A DNA stretch of 64,000 nt, taken from Diphasiastrum complanatum. Its lineage: Eukaryota > Streptophyta > Lycopodiopsida > Lycopodiales > Lycopodiaceae. The notes beneath the pieces were generated by a model that was given only the letters and a program-made list of their open reading frames with translations, searched no databases and was not told the origin of the DNA. The position numbers and the translations under genes are program-made. Shown here piece after piece: positions 21,560 through 32,199 of this stretch (positions are counted from its first letter, which is position 1; every line of letters begins with the position of its first letter). Location of the stretch: NCBI GenBank assembly GCA_029204225.1, contig CM055095.1:43801184-43865183 (forward strand), in the 5' to 3' direction.

Positions 21560-22326
21560 ATGCACTTTGTGAGCCTTATCATAATCAATCTCGATGCCAC
21601 AATCGGATATGATATGGCCCAACTACTTGAGCCTAGTCTGAAAGAACTCACATTTCGACTCCTCAACATAGAGCTTTTCTTGTCTTAGAAGCTCTAAGAC
21701 AATATGAAGATTCTCTTCATGCTCATTATGGGTCCGACTATAAAAATATGACGTCCAAATACACCCTCACAAACTTCCCCAGATACGGACGAAGAATATA
21801 GTTCAAGATCTGCTAGAATGTGTCAAGTGCATTCATGAGCCCAAATTGTAACACCAAACACTCAATAATGGCCATACTTAGTTCAAAAACTAGTCTTAGG
21901 AACATTTCCATTCCTACTCTTTATTTGATGGTAGCTTGATATTAGGTCTATCTTGGAGAAGTACTTTGCTCCATTCAGATATCCATTAGAACATCCATCT
22001 ATTCTTGATGGTCATCTTGTTCAATTTTCAATAGCCGATACAAAAGTGAGTGCCTCTGTGCTTTTTGCTAACTGGAAGGAATGGTGCTCCCCACGCCGAA
22101 TGTGGCCCATCTGAAGGTACTCCTGGAGTTGCCTGGAGATTTTATCCTCGTCTTTGAAGCTAATCTTGTACGAGAACAATGATACAAGGGCACTATTTAG
22201 AAGGAGCTCTATTTGATGGTCTACAACTCCTTGAGGGAGGTAGGCCCACATGTAGACACTCAGAAAGAATGTTGCTAAATTCTTGCCTAAGCTTCCTAAA
22301 TATCCTATCCTAAGGTGAATACTCAA
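21560..22326 (-). pseudogene. gypsy-4 RT, N-terminal part
   Basis: From 22326: GVVDHQIELLLNSALVSLFS and KISFKDEDKISRQLQEYLQM match the RT N-terminal linker of gypsy-3 ([34 protein letters not shown]). DNA-level similarity to gypsy-3 continues through the palm to about 21560 (CTCACATTTCGACTCC, GCTTTTCTTG). The YLDD region is disrupted. Confidence 0.7.
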
Positions 22327-22906
22327 CTAAGGGGAAATAAAGAGGTCAATTCAAAGGCATTTGCAATAAACCCATGTTTAGACTCCGAATAGCCTGATCA
22401 TTTATAGAAATTATATCTTCTAAGAAGAACAGATAGATACCATATTCAAATCTTTCAAACATTCTCTAACTTCCAAAACTTAAACAAAGGAACATTAGGT
22501 ATATCCACATCACCAATCATTTTTGTCAATGAGCCATCGTGCAAAAATGACAAAGTATGAATTACAAAGTCATTTTTCAATGACTCATTTGGAGTAAAAC
22601 CACTACTTACCCAAGATTATATCCACCTTATCCAAATTTATAATATGAAAACTAAGAGTTCATTGAAATCTTGGATTCTCAATGGTAGCTAGGGCACAAT
22701 TTGGTCCTAGATTTGTCGATCCCCTCCAGTTCTCATCTTCACCACATACTTGTGATTACTTGTTGAAGTAGCCACTCAAAGTTTCTGCACCAATTTCAAA
22801 TCAACAAAATTATGCATTGAACCATCATCAAATAGAACTCATCTGAATGAAGTTGTGGAGGCCAAACATAGCTGTGTTGAAACAACACTTTCATAGACAA
22901 CATCAT

Positions 22907-23780
22907 TCAAGGATAAATCAACATGAGAAATGCTAAGTTACCTGGCGCCTTGCAAGTGTTGGGCTGCTCTCTAGACTTCTTATGCTTCTTTGGGCAATCT
23001 TTCACAAGATGCCCTCTCTCCATGCAAGAGAAACACAAACCGACGGCTGTCACCTTGTTGTATTCTGCATGATCCAGTGCTTTTTCCTGCCTTAGGAACT
23101 GGTGCCCGTCTTTTCCTTGCCTCGCTTCTAAAAGCATTTCTTGTCCTTAGATTCAAACTTGGGCAAAAGGTGCTCCTTCAGAGCACCAGAATGGGTGTCA
23201 TCGAAGATTTTCACGAAGCGGAAGCCCAAGAACAAAATGCAACTTAATGAGTGTGAGTTTAATTTACAAACCGTGGCACAAAAAATTAAGAATCCCTGTA
23301 TGTAGGCATCTAACGGCCCACTCCTCATATGTATGGTAGCAAAATGACGATAGTGCTCAAAATGGTCCAAGATTGGCAGGGACGCCACCTTGAAGGCATC
23401 TTCAAACGCATCCCAGTTGTAGGGGTATCAGCCACCATGTAAATGCCTTCCTGCTCAAAAACATAAGGGCAGTAGCAATCTCGATATTCTCCAATAAATC
23501 GTCAGTGGAAGCATTACTATTCCACCGATCCAGCGAAGACAACCCCACATCGAGATGCCGGTCCTTCTCACCTGAGTAGAACTCCGAGTTAAACATGGGA
23601 TACAAGACGATGAACCGCAACTAGCTTTGAGTTCACCATTCTTGCACGGCCAAGTTTGCATCTCCAAGATTTGATTCTACAAAGAATTGATTGCCTGGAC
23701 CAATTTTAGTTGGTCCAATTCAAACGTAGGTTGTGGCAAAGAAGTTCCTTCACCAAAGGTTACAGTCGGTTCCATTGCAC
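22907..23780 (-). pseudogene. gypsy-4 gag
   Basis: Fragments in three frames: MFNSEFYSGEKDRHLDVGLS and FLSRKAFTWW (23620-23402), LDHFEHYRHFATIHMRSGPL and LDAYIQGF (23388-23128), and a zinc knuckle CFSCMERGHLVKDC (23137-22907), each with a counterpart in gypsy-3 gag. The order is that of a normal Gag. Stops and frameshifts make it non-functional. Confidence 0.75.
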
Positions 23781-25189
23781 ACCAAGGGAGGCTCACTAAA
23801 ATTTTTGAAAGAGTTTGATAGCAAAAAGGCCTAGAAGACTTGAGAGCTCTTTCAAGATTGCCAAGCTAAACATAGACAGGTGAACGAGGGGAGTAAGGCT
23901 TATATCCCCTTTCCCACACCTCTTTTCCAGCTCCCCCAGCCCATACTAGGTGGTGGGGCCCAAAGGGCGCCACCTAGCATGTGCATGGCCCTTACCATAC
24001 GTAGCAACCCTTATGGGCTCAACTTCACCCCTAGGTTACCTAGTCACCACCCTCCAAAAGCAACATAACCCGTGTGACCCTTGGGTCCAGCCTATCTCCC
24101 ATATTCAAGGTCACCTCCTAACCACATGACCTTCTGGGCCTACCTTGGACCCCTATGATTGGCTCTTAGCCATACTACAGGTCACAGGTACAACAAGGTC
24201 AAGATGGTGATGGGACGAGGATTTTCCTCCCTTGGAAAATCCATCTCCATAGCTTTATTCATTTACATGTAGGGGGAGTTTACAAGCCTAAGAATGGCTT
24301 TTAGGAAGCATTATGATAAAAAGGTCAGAATGGAAGGGTACACCCTCCTCCCATCTATACCTGCAAAAAGTATAGAGGGAGACGAGTGTAGGCTCACCTC
24401 CTCCTCAAAAAAATGTTTGTGTTTTACCTCTTTTTGCTATCAAGGTCAATTTATTACTTAGCAAAAAAAATCTTTGAACTTAGAAAAACAAAGGTTTTAA
24501 GCTTTATGCTTAAACTTGTTTTGCTAAATTGTTAACTTAGTTAAGGAAAAAAAAGGGAATAGAAGGGGTGGCTACATTATGTACCTCCCCCACCTTACAA
24601 ACCTCCACAATTGCCATACAAAGATGGTTCGGAGGGGGAGTAACATACTCCCCTCCCCCGCCCTTGCAAAGGAGATAGTACGAGGGGTTGTAGACCCCGC
24701 CTCCTTGCACAACAGTACTCCCTGCAAATCTGTGTAGTCTAGGCCTACAGAGACCTATGGCCATCGGTTGTACAGTTGGGATCGTAGGCGCTTAGACACA
24801 CACTTAATTTCTGTTTTATAGTTTTAACCCATGGGGCTCAAAAAACGATTCAAAATTTTTTGCAGATTTATTTATTTTGGTTGCAGCTTCCAGAACCATA
24901 AAAAACTGGCAAATCAGATTATTTTTACAAACTGTCAAAAAACAAAGATTTTCTAATGGTTTTTGTGTGCACAGACTGACAGATAGAAAACAGCTATGAC
25001 TTCTGCAAATTTTGCAATAGGAAACCAGCTACTAGAAAGTAGAAAACCATAAAATATTCAACCTTTAGCTAGCATACAAGGCTTGCTTCCCATCCAAACG
25101 GCATCAATTTCGAATGAAAAAAAAAACACTTTCTCATAGCAATCTCATCATGAAAGATAAGCTTTCTAAGCACACATTCATGAAGTTTT
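23781..25189 (-). other. gypsy-4 leader region
   Basis: About 1.4 kb without coding sequence. The 23880-24250 part resembles the gypsy-3 leader (47940-48250), with words such as GGGCGCCACCTAGCA and CATGGCC. The remainder is AT-rich, with runs of CCTCCCCC at 24590-24720. Confidence 0.5.
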
Positions 25190-26010
25190 AACCAACCTAC
25201 CAAGCTCATGGAGATCCACCTCCATATACATAGTACAGGTGTGGTCATCTTAGACAACATGGTCATTGTGAAGAAAATCACATCACAAAGACCTAATTAT
25301 GCCCTTTGATCTTTGGCTTAGTAGGAGAGCACATCTAGCTTCATTACAAAAGAAATCAAGCATCTACTACACAGAGAAAGAAAAATATCATTCTATACAC
25401 AAAAATTCACTATATCACCACCAAGATGCAAAAAATGGATGTAGAACCCAAAGAGATATCTTCCATAAGAATGAATGAGAGAAGAATGAGAGAGATGAAT
25501 TTCTCCCACACTTGCATGCCTATTTATAGCAGCCTCTTGCCCTATTTGGATTCTCTTACTCAAGCTTATCAACTTATGGAAGGTTCTAGATCTCTTCCAA
25601 ACCCTAGATCTAACATGACCAAATTCTATGCAATGTGCATCTCTACTAACCAATTAGAGTAGGTCCAAATTCGACCTTATCAACTTGCCTAAGTTGCCAA
25701 AAATAGTAAATCCACTATTCTTACGCCTTATTAACTTTATAAAGTCTATCCCTAAGATAAAAATGCACATTGGCCTCAAAATTGCCAAATAAACTCAACT
25801 TGACTAAACTAACTAGTTGACAATTTTTCACAATCATGTCATAACCATTGACACAACCCAGTTACACGCAATGCTACGGTCGATAACTTTGCGTTACGTT
25901 GTGCCAACAAAACATTCGGATGTGGCACCCAAACAACCTATAAGTCCAGACCAACGTTCCATCTCGTATAACGAGACCGTCACCTTAGGTAATTCGTTAC
26001 ATGCCCTTAT
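25190..26010 (-). repeat. gypsy-4 5' LTR, partial, split by a solo LTR
   Basis: 25190-25266 (AGCTCATGGAGATCCACCTC, TATACATAGTACAGGTG) and 25833-26010 (GTGGCACCCAAAC, CCAGACCAACGTTCC, GAGACCGTCACCTTAGG) match the gypsy-3 LTR at 49641-49885 in order. The part nearest the gypsy-4 leader is lost. Confidence 0.72.
25267..25832 (-). repeat. Solo LTR of the copia-2 family
   Basis: On the minus strand it begins TGTGAAAAATTGTCAACTAG and ends GATTTTCTTCACA, the two ends of the copia-2 LTR. In between are TCTAGAACCTTCCATAAG, a short CT-rich tract and AAGATCAAAGGG. The flanks are GTCAT (25262-25266) and ATCAT (25833-25837), four of five bases equal. No internal element sequence is present, so it is a solo LTR left by recombination between two LTRs. 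Confidence 0.85.
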
Positions 26011-26239
26011 TTGTATGCAACACAGCCCATCTATCATTAGCATGAGTGTGATTATGGAACAAGTTTCCAAACAAATGGAAGATATGAAACACGAATGGGG
26101 AACATGATGTATTTAATTAAAGGGGAAATCGAAGGTATAAAAGCAAGGATCCATATTTTTGAACAAGAAAACATGGAATTTAAAAAGGGTAGCGCTTTGA
26201 AGAAGATCCAAACCTTGGAAGACTAATCAACTCCCTCGT

Positions 26240-26899
26240 AAGAAATCCCTATATAGAGATGGGATACCTCCTGAACCACTGCTGCTCTGTGATCTCATCT
26301 CCTCTCGGAACGCAAAAAACCATGACAACTTGGAAAAGTGGGTAGAACTCTTAAATGGCTCTCGTGTGTCTCTGTAAAGAACAATTACTCTCCTCCGCCT
26401 ATGAAGTCTTACAGGTCTCCAACTGTGGAAGAGGAGCGAATACCATTACAGTTCCACAATTCTATCTTAAGGGGCTAGGACTACGCCTTCCCCTATGCAC
26501 TGCTAGTAGGTGGGAATTCTCTTTGTGAAAAATATCCACATACCTATTACGTTCCATAGCTTGGATGGATGTGAGATCATTGTCCATGAAGATCTTCGAG
26601 GTATTCAGCTTGACCCTTTGTTTGAGAACACTTGTCCTAATATCAATGGTATCAAAATAGATCACCATGGTGGAATTCTCTTTCTTTGTTCGCCATGTTT
26701 CCATGCTAAGTTTCTCAGCCCTAATGTTCCCTCCAAAAAGGCCATGTCTTCTTTTTGTGTTGTTAGTACATGGAATCCCTCTTACATGGATGTGAAGAGT
26801 TTTGCTATCCCTGAGAGTGTGGCCATAATCATTGTGGATATATGCCGAACTGCCTCCAACCAAGATTTGGCTTTTTCTTTTAATCTGATGAGCAGGCAA
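26240..26899 (-). pseudogene. LINE3 N-terminal and endonuclease start (inverted segment)
   Basis: An open frame from 26899 contains TSKIFMDNDLTSIQAMERN, matching RQIFWDEDLTYIQV of LINE1. After its stop the same strand gives ELWNCNGIRSSSTVGDL, LFFTETHESHLRVLPTF and GGIPSLYRDFL, the N-terminal endonuclease blocks. Stops interrupt it. The upstream part (IHVRGIPCTNNTKRR) has no recognised domain. Confidence 0.7.
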
Positions 26900-26929
26900 A
26901 TTTCTTTCAAATTAAGATAATTGGACATA

Positions 26930-27985
26930 GTTGTGGAATAGATCAAGATTTATATAGGGTGGCGGGCTACTTTCGGGAGGGAGCATGTGGTGACATTTTG
27001 GAGTAGGATATAACCTTACGGTTCGGGAGTTTAGGGCCTTCCACCTTTTGACAGAATATCAAAAGACATCACTTCCTATGCTGAGCGTGGTCACATTTTG
27101 CTGTTAGAGGATTTTAACTCTGGAACTACTGAGAGACAGGTGCTATTTCATGTTCTAGATCCAATGGAGCAAGGGAATTCTCGATCTTTGTCAGATAGAG
27201 ATGATCATGTGATGAGATACAAAGGGCTTCTACTGCAACTAGGCGAAGCACATGAGCTGGCCATTTCCATTGGCTTGCCCAGGAGGCCCTTATCTGAAGG
27301 TTGCACATGTCATCCTCATAGTGGTGGACACAACGAGGTAGATTATCTCATGGGGTCACCTGCTTTTATTCCTCGTATCTCGAATCTAGTAATATCCCCT
27401 TCCATTTTATTTGATCATTCCTTTATGTTCTTTAGTATGGGTGGCGTCACCAGTCTACCCCCTCCCTCCACATATGCTTCCTATCATCGTGCACCTCAAT
27501 ACACATTCAGTCCTTCACATGCCTCTCAGTACCCAACTTCCCTCTCCTCTTTACTCCATAATATTCCTCTCCACAGTTCTTTGGAGATACGAGCCACATA
27601 CCTTACCACCTCCCTACAAACTGCAACATCTCTGTCATTCCCTTCCAAACCCTGCTGCTCCAAAACAACAAAATGCAAGTTCCTCCAAAACATTCGGTAT
27701 GATACAGATTGTTGCAATCTTCATCTCCTCGTCACCCAATCATCGCACCCCATCCCTGGAAAAACACTACAAAACAGTACCATGTGTTGCGCTCAAAGAA
27801 CAGAGAAAATAAGAAACTCATACAATCCATGTTTTCTTCCTCTTCGGGTGCTTTTTGGCAAGAATTTCTTCCTCACTCTCCCCCATCTCATCTCATAGAC
27901 TTATCTGACGTCACCGTATTTACTCCACACGTGGTCATGTTGGCTATTGAAAAATGGAAACATATAAAGGCCAAGACATAGAAAC
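26930..27985 (+). pseudogene. LINE3 endonuclease end and pre-RT region
   Basis: Starts with DQDLYRVAGYF (matching DRDIFVVACYF), then YAERGHILLLEDFNSGTTER, LGEAHELAISIGLPRRP, GGHNEVDYLMGSPAFIPR and SILFDHSFMF. The nuclease signatures are altered: GDFN is EDFN and SDH is FDH. The pre-RT block SSSSGAFWQEFLPHSPP follows, then LAIEKWKHIKAK at the break. Frameshifts lie at about 27640 and 27800. Confidence 0.78.
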
Positions 27986-28171
27986 GCTCCCACTAATCAC
28001 ATGCACACACGAAATGTACTTTGGCAGTCCTACATACCTTAGGGTAGTGTATAGACATTAATAAAGTTGCTATGTCAAACGTTTTGCTCATAACTAGTAT
28101 TTCAAAAGGTTTTCCTCATGACACTTGCAATGCAGAAATAAGAAAACTGACAAAGGAAACAGTTTTCTCAC

Positions 28172-29015
28172 CTATAAACCCGTAACACAAGCTGTCACCA
28201 GTTTTGTAGTCTCGAATAATATCAGCTCTGCCAAGGACCACGGTAATCCCGTGAGTATAGAACCAAAACTTGTTCCATTACCTTGAGAAAGAATCAAAAT
28301 ATCCAGCCTAGATGACCTGACATTGATAACTAAAAAGGCACACATAATGGGAGTTATTTAGGCTTACGATAGAACTTTCCCAAAACGAGAGAATATGATT
28401 TCCAGATCTTCTTCCTGCACACAATGATATGTAATGCAGTCAAAGAGAAGGCCACTAAGGTCAACATTTAGAAAACAAGGCCAGACTCGTCAATTCCAAA
28501 ACTTGCAGGCTTGATTTACAGCTCAAAAAATAAGTACCTGGGTGACCGGATTGAGCTTACAAATGAAGAGAACATTTTCTGGAGGTTTCATCTCTGCATC
28601 TGGTACATCGCCTATCTATACAAAGAGCACCACGTCATAACATGAGTACCATGAACCTCGACTTAACATTTCTCATAAACATTTGTGGCCATCATAAAAA
28701 AATATATCATTTGAAGTCGGTAACAACCTAGTCCTTTCGTCAAAAATATGTGGGGCAAAAGCATTTCTATGATGGATACAGCATTTCCATTAACCTCAAT
28801 ATAGTTTCCTGCCGCAGGTCGTAAAAATCAGCAGCCTCATTGTATCCTTATCATTTTAAAGCAATCTATAAAAAGACCCAAAGAAAGTAGCTTACCATTT
28901 CAAGCACCACAGCTCGAGAATGTGCTTCCTTCTGTCTTAGTGACCTGTCAAGTTCTTCTGGGTCTTGTTTTTCATCCATGGGAACCCAATCATCCTCCAA
29001 TCGTACTTCTTCACC
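28172..29015 (-). CDS. CYP59: CYP59-type cyclophilin with RRM: four middle exons
   Basis: Exons, in gene order: 29015-28896 (120 bp; [15 protein letters not shown]... VVLEM), 28615-28538 (78 bp; [20 protein letters not shown], then LNPVTQ), 28414-28368 (47 bp; [16 protein letters not shown]) and 28227-28172 (56 bp; [18 protein letters not shown]). All introns are GT-AG and the phases (0, 0, 2, 1) join exactly. The exons cover the linker and the first part of the [13 protein letters not shown] is RNP2-like and GDSLCYGFI begins RNP1. The protein family (plant CYP59, animal PPIL4) is a nuclear peptidyl-prolyl isomerase that binds RNA and the RNA polymerase II tail. The next exon, expected to begin with EFE, is not found to the left, so the following intron exceeds 28 kb. 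The open frame and clean splice sites suggest a working gene. Confidence 0.93.
28228..28895 (-). other. Three short CYP59 introns
   Basis: Introns at 28616-28895 (280 bp), 28415-28537 (123 bp) and 28228-28367 (140 bp), all with GT at the 5' and AG at the 3' end on the minus strand. They hold no recognisable repeat. Their size is ordinary for plants, unlike the flanking giant introns. Confidence 0.85.
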
Positions 29016-29244
29016 CTATACATAGTTACAACATAAGAAGCTCTGCAAGGACATAGTACAATCACCTAAATTTAAACTCTATGTCAATCAAGTTTGGCGA
29101 GCTTTTGTAATTTGACCAGTACTCAAAAGTATCATTGCTTAAATGTTAATTTTGGAATATACACAAAACATGACAACAAAGGTGCAATTGTGGTTCTACA
29201 TTATCATACCAGCCAAGAGTGAAGAGTGAACCATATGTTACAAC

Positions 29245-29400
29245 CTAAGGAAGCGGACCCCTGGCGCGAACGCGCGTCCGGGGTGGATGCATTTTTTATT
29301 TTTTATTTTTTTAAGTGTATTTTTAGTATAAAAAAAAAACGGACGCGGACGCGAAATGGCTGCGTCCGGCCCGGACGCGCATGTCTGCAACTTACGACAT
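29245..29400. repeat. Short GGACGCG-rich repeat, related to 52697-52996
   Basis: Starts CTAAGGAAGCGGACCCCTGG and contains GCGCGTCCGGGG, AAACGGACGCGGACGCG and GCGTCCGGCCCGGACGCG, separated by an A/T-rich core. The same start and GGACGCG words occur in inverse orientation at 52697-52996. It is probably a small non-autonomous element; its ends are not proven. Confidence 0.5.
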
Positions 29401-29999
29401 TCGCTCATCATCATTTTCAAGTGTCAACTAATAATTTCCCAAATTATACAAAGCTTGAAATACTAAAAACCTACCATTACAATAATAATGTTAGCACATC
29501 CATGCGGAAATGAAAACCCACATTTGTTTGGAGGGTAAAGAAACACTCAGCAATTTGAAGGCTTTAGAAAGAGCAAGGACATAATACGCTCTATACGCAT
29601 TTTATGATTAACTTGCAGCAAATACTATCTGGCACTTATGGCTCCTTATGGCTCCTTATGTAGCTACTTTTTTACACAAGATGTTGAGTTCTATGGTCCC
29701 TTCAGCAGTCATATGGAAGGTCACTTCTATTTTTGTATAGAGTTCAGATTCTACATGAGTACAATCGGGACTTTCTTACGTATGGAGCAATAGGCCACAA
29801 TACTTCTAGTTATGTATGTGTATCTCTATAATATAGATATACCCTGGTGCCGCTGGTATGGTACCGCCCTGGGATCCGCGGTACCAAGGCGGTACCATTT
29901 TTAATATTTTTAATATTTTTAATATTTAATTATTGCCTTTTACCTACCAGAATAGGTTAAAACAATGGAAAAAAAAAAGGGTTTTGGGTGTAAAAAAAG

Positions 30000-30160
30000 A
30001 GGGTAGAGTACATGGTGCAGGGGACAAGTGCACATGGGCATTGTGGGTGAGCAGACCATGGGGCAGGGGACAGGTGCAGGGTATACAGTACATGGTGCAG
30101 GGGACAGGTGCACATGGGCATTGTGGGTGAGCAGACCATGGGGCCAATGGGAGAGCAACA
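30000..30160. repeat. hAT-A subterminal tandem repeat, unit about 80 bp
   Basis: The words GTACATGGTGCAGGGGACA, GTGCACATGGGCATTGTGGG and GAGCAGACCATGGGG occur twice in direct order at 30008-30140. Related GGAGCAGACCATGG repeats lie at the same place in hAT-C and hAT-D. Confidence 0.75.
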
Positions 30161-30284
30161 CAGGGGGGGAGCAACACATGGGGGCAGGTACAGAGGCACA
30201 TGGAGGGATGATGGGGATCCACATGGCCGATCAGGCTGTGGGGATAAATAAGCACTCACAATGCCATTGTGAGAGGCATTTTCA

Positions 30285-30405
30285 GAGGCTGTGAGAGAGC
30301 CAGTGATAGCCAATGAGAGAGCCAGCGAGAGCCAGTGACAGGCTGTGAGAGGCTGCTTGAGAGCCAGGGTGCTGTGAGAGAGTGTTCGAGGACCAGGGTG
30401 CTGTG
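30285..30405 (+). repeat. Degenerate GTGAGAG repeat upstream of the small hAT gene
   Basis: A run of about ten variants of GAGAGCCAGTGAGAG/GGCTGTGAGAG directly before the small gene. The same run precedes the small gene in the other three copies (52110-52250, 53970-54150, 59295-59490). It therefore belongs to the element and sits where its promoter or 5' leader would be. Confidence 0.65.
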
Positions 30406-30423
30406 AGGAGAAGGTCGATCGAG

Positions 30424-30768
30424 ATGGCAGAGCGCATACCACCGAAGCCCGAGGGCGAAGCCAGGAGGAAGCTCGAGGAAGATATCCGAAGGCACAACGA
30501 AAGACATCGGAAGCAAGAGGCAGACATTGTAGAGATGCTGCGACAGACTTGGCAGAGACACCCAGAGCTGCAGATCCCCGCCCCCTCTGTGGCCCCTGCC
30601 CCCGCTGTCGAGCTGCATTTGGATGAGCAGATCGGAATGAACTTCACACGACGGCAGCTCATCATGGTCAGGGAAAGGGTGGCCAGACGTTGGGCTAACC
30701 AGGAGGCAGAGCGAGAGCGACAAAACAATGCACCTGATGAGGGCGAGGAGTCGGTGGAGGATCAGTAG
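30424..30768 (+). CDS. Small second gene of hAT-A, 114 aa, function unknown
   Basis: Starts at ATG 30424 (MAERIPPKPEGEARRKLEED); this ATG is conserved in the other copies. The N-terminal half is a highly charged, probably helical or coiled-coil segment (RRKLEEDIRRHNERHRKQEA, DIVEMLRQTWQRH). Then come a Pro/Ala linker, the strongly conserved core LDEQIGMNFTRRQLIMVRER, an Arg-rich stretch and an acidic end (DEGEESVEDQ). It reads inward from the element's end and converges on the transposase gene, whose stop is about 520 bp away. Homologous frames are at 51720-52085, 54171-54496 and 58938-59282. No known domain is recognised. By analogy with two-gene transposons it might assist transposition or counter silencing; that is inference. 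Confidence 0.75.
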   Translation: MAERIPPKPEGEARRKLEEDIRRHNERHRKQEADIVEMLRQTWQRHPELQIPAPSVAPAPAVELHLDEQIGMNFTRRQLIMVRERVARRWANQEAERERQNNAPDEGEESVEDQ

Positions 30769-31290
30769 GCATGTTTAGAATAGATAAGGTCCAGCAGTAT
30801 GTGGCGGACTGTTGCTATGTAATTTTTGGCAGTTTAGGGTGCGACAAATAACTAGATGGCTGCTTAAGAAAAGACGGGATATGTAATGTTATCTTGATAC
30901 AACGACTGAATCAATATATAGTTGTTTTTTGTGCAACGCGAGCCTGGTCATGTGAAATGCAATCTCTGTATTTTTTTAAATGCAAATGTAATACATGTGT
31001 TTAAAATGCCGTTTGGGGTGTAGGGGTAATTGTTATGCTCATGATGTAGGTGCATTTATGTGAAGCTATCATTCACTTCATTCGAAATTAGTTGAAAATA
31101 CGATTTACACATGCACATAGAATTTGACATAAAATTGAAAAAACAGCATCACATGTATAGAGCGACATATGCACAATGTGCAACAAATAAAGGATGCCAA
31201 ACACTGAATATAATGTGAAAAATGGTCTGAGTACAATGGTCGACCGTCTGCTAGAAACAAACTACTGAAACTAAAATAATAGAGCCACAA

Positions 31291-32197
31291 TCAATGCTCT
31301 GAATCTGACTTGGTCGAATGCTCCGGAGACAACTCAGGGCCCCGAGCTGACTCTCGTAGCCGATATCTGTGCCTGTCTGGGACTGGCATGGGCTGTGTAT
31401 CCGAGGAGGAGGACTCGTCACTAGCATCATCCCAATTTGCCTCCGCATCAGCCCCCAAGCAAGCCAAACCAACAACACCTGCTCCAGCTGGCTGTAATAC
31501 TGCACCTCTAGCTGTACCTGGAGCCCTACGTGGTCGTCCTCTCTTCCCTGGCGGTTTCTGTGCCTTGCCTTTCTTGTTCGGTGCACCCTTGGGCCTTCCT
31601 GGTCTCTTGCGTACAAGAGGAGCTGTCAATGCCTCATCACCCCCATGCAAATCACCTGGCTGGCTAGGTTGGGCCCAAGCTGAGGCCGGCTGGGATAGGG
31701 AAGCAAAAGAGGGAACTCCCGGTGCAGCTGAGCGAGGAGGATGAGCTCGTGGAGTGTGTGCCCGTGGGGCTACTGCATATACCCTCTGAGGAGCTGGAGG
31801 AACTGTAGACACCTCGTGCGGCTGCTCTGGCTGGGACTCTGTGTATGGCATGCTGGCAAGAGATGAAGGAGGTGCCCTGACACTCGGCATCTGCTGAGCC
31901 TCTGAATCCAATGTGGCAATCAAGTCGTCCAGCTGGGCATCTGAATACAAATGCTTTGGGCTCTTGCCCTCATCCTGTGCACCATCCCTTGAATTTACCC
32001 GTGCCTCATCATGTGCACCCTGTAGACCCTGCATGGCCTCCCAATCTGTGCAATCAAAGTCATCTGGTGCCTCCTCTGGTGTGCTGTCGTAGTAACGGCC
32101 ATGACTCTGTACTGTACGCATCCAAACAGCTGCGGGACCGGCATCTAAATCACTCTGCCCTCTCTCAAGAGCCTCCTCCATCATGTCGACATAGGTA
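31291..32197 (-). pseudogene. hAT-A transposase C-terminal extension with AT-hooks
   Basis: The open frame from 32184 (MMEEALERGQSDLDAG) continues the transposase frame cut by copia-3. It has acidic segments (DDFDCTDWEAMQGLQG, YSDAQLDDLIATLDSEAQQM), a Pro/Ala-rich part shortened by about 125 residues compared with hAT-B and hAT-D, and two AT-hook-like motifs, KRPGRPKGAPNKKG and GKRGRPRRAP, near 31590 and 31535. It ends with an acidic tail. AT-hooks bind the minor groove of AT-rich DNA. This extension lies beyond the usual C-terminal dimerisation domain of hAT transposases. Confidence 0.72.
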
Positions 32198-32199
32198 GT

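Larger units (their letters stand above)
21545..26010 (-). mobile_element. gypsy-4: old, truncated relative of gypsy-3
   Basis: A minus-strand gypsy element that aligns with gypsy-3 through the RT palm (21560-22020 against about 45540-46000), the RT N-terminus, the gag region (22907-23620), the leader (23640-25190) and part of the LTR (25190-26010). Its 3' half (RNase H, integrase, 3' LTR) is missing. It is much more decayed than gypsy-3, with many stops. Its LTR is itself interrupted by a solo LTR at 25267-25832. Confidence 0.75.
26225..27990 (+). mobile_element. LINE3: LINE copy with inverted 5' segment
   Basis: Left part (about 26225-26900) carries the LINE N-terminal region and the start of the endonuclease on the minus strand. 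Right part (about 26930-27990) continues with the rest of the endonuclease and the pre-RT region on the plus strand. Only about 80 bp of LINE sequence is missing between the two parts. This is the arrangement produced by twin priming. The copy ends at about 27985 inside the RT N-terminal region (MLAIEKWKHIKAKT), so its 3' end is lost. It lies in the intron after the last visible CYP59 exon. Confidence 0.8.

Noticed and set aside
25817-26221. Charged frame MEQVSKQMEDMKHEWG with continuation in another frame
   Set aside because: Short, frameshifted and partly inside the gypsy-4 LTR; could be a decayed gag piece but has no supporting motif.
1-28171. Search for the next CYP59 exon (EFE..., rest of RRM)
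   Set aside because: All coding similarity in this stretch belongs to transposable elements; the exon is presumably outside the window.
29226-29513. Frame of 95 codons at the left of the giant intron
   Set aside because: Covers a short GC-rich repeat and intron sequence; no homology or splice support.
29940-30442. Several Cys/Pro-rich frames (TMPMCTCPLHHVLY-like), also at 53455-53960 and 59518-59841
   Set aside because: Antisense or shadow frames of the hAT subterminal tandem repeats; frame use is not consistent between copies.
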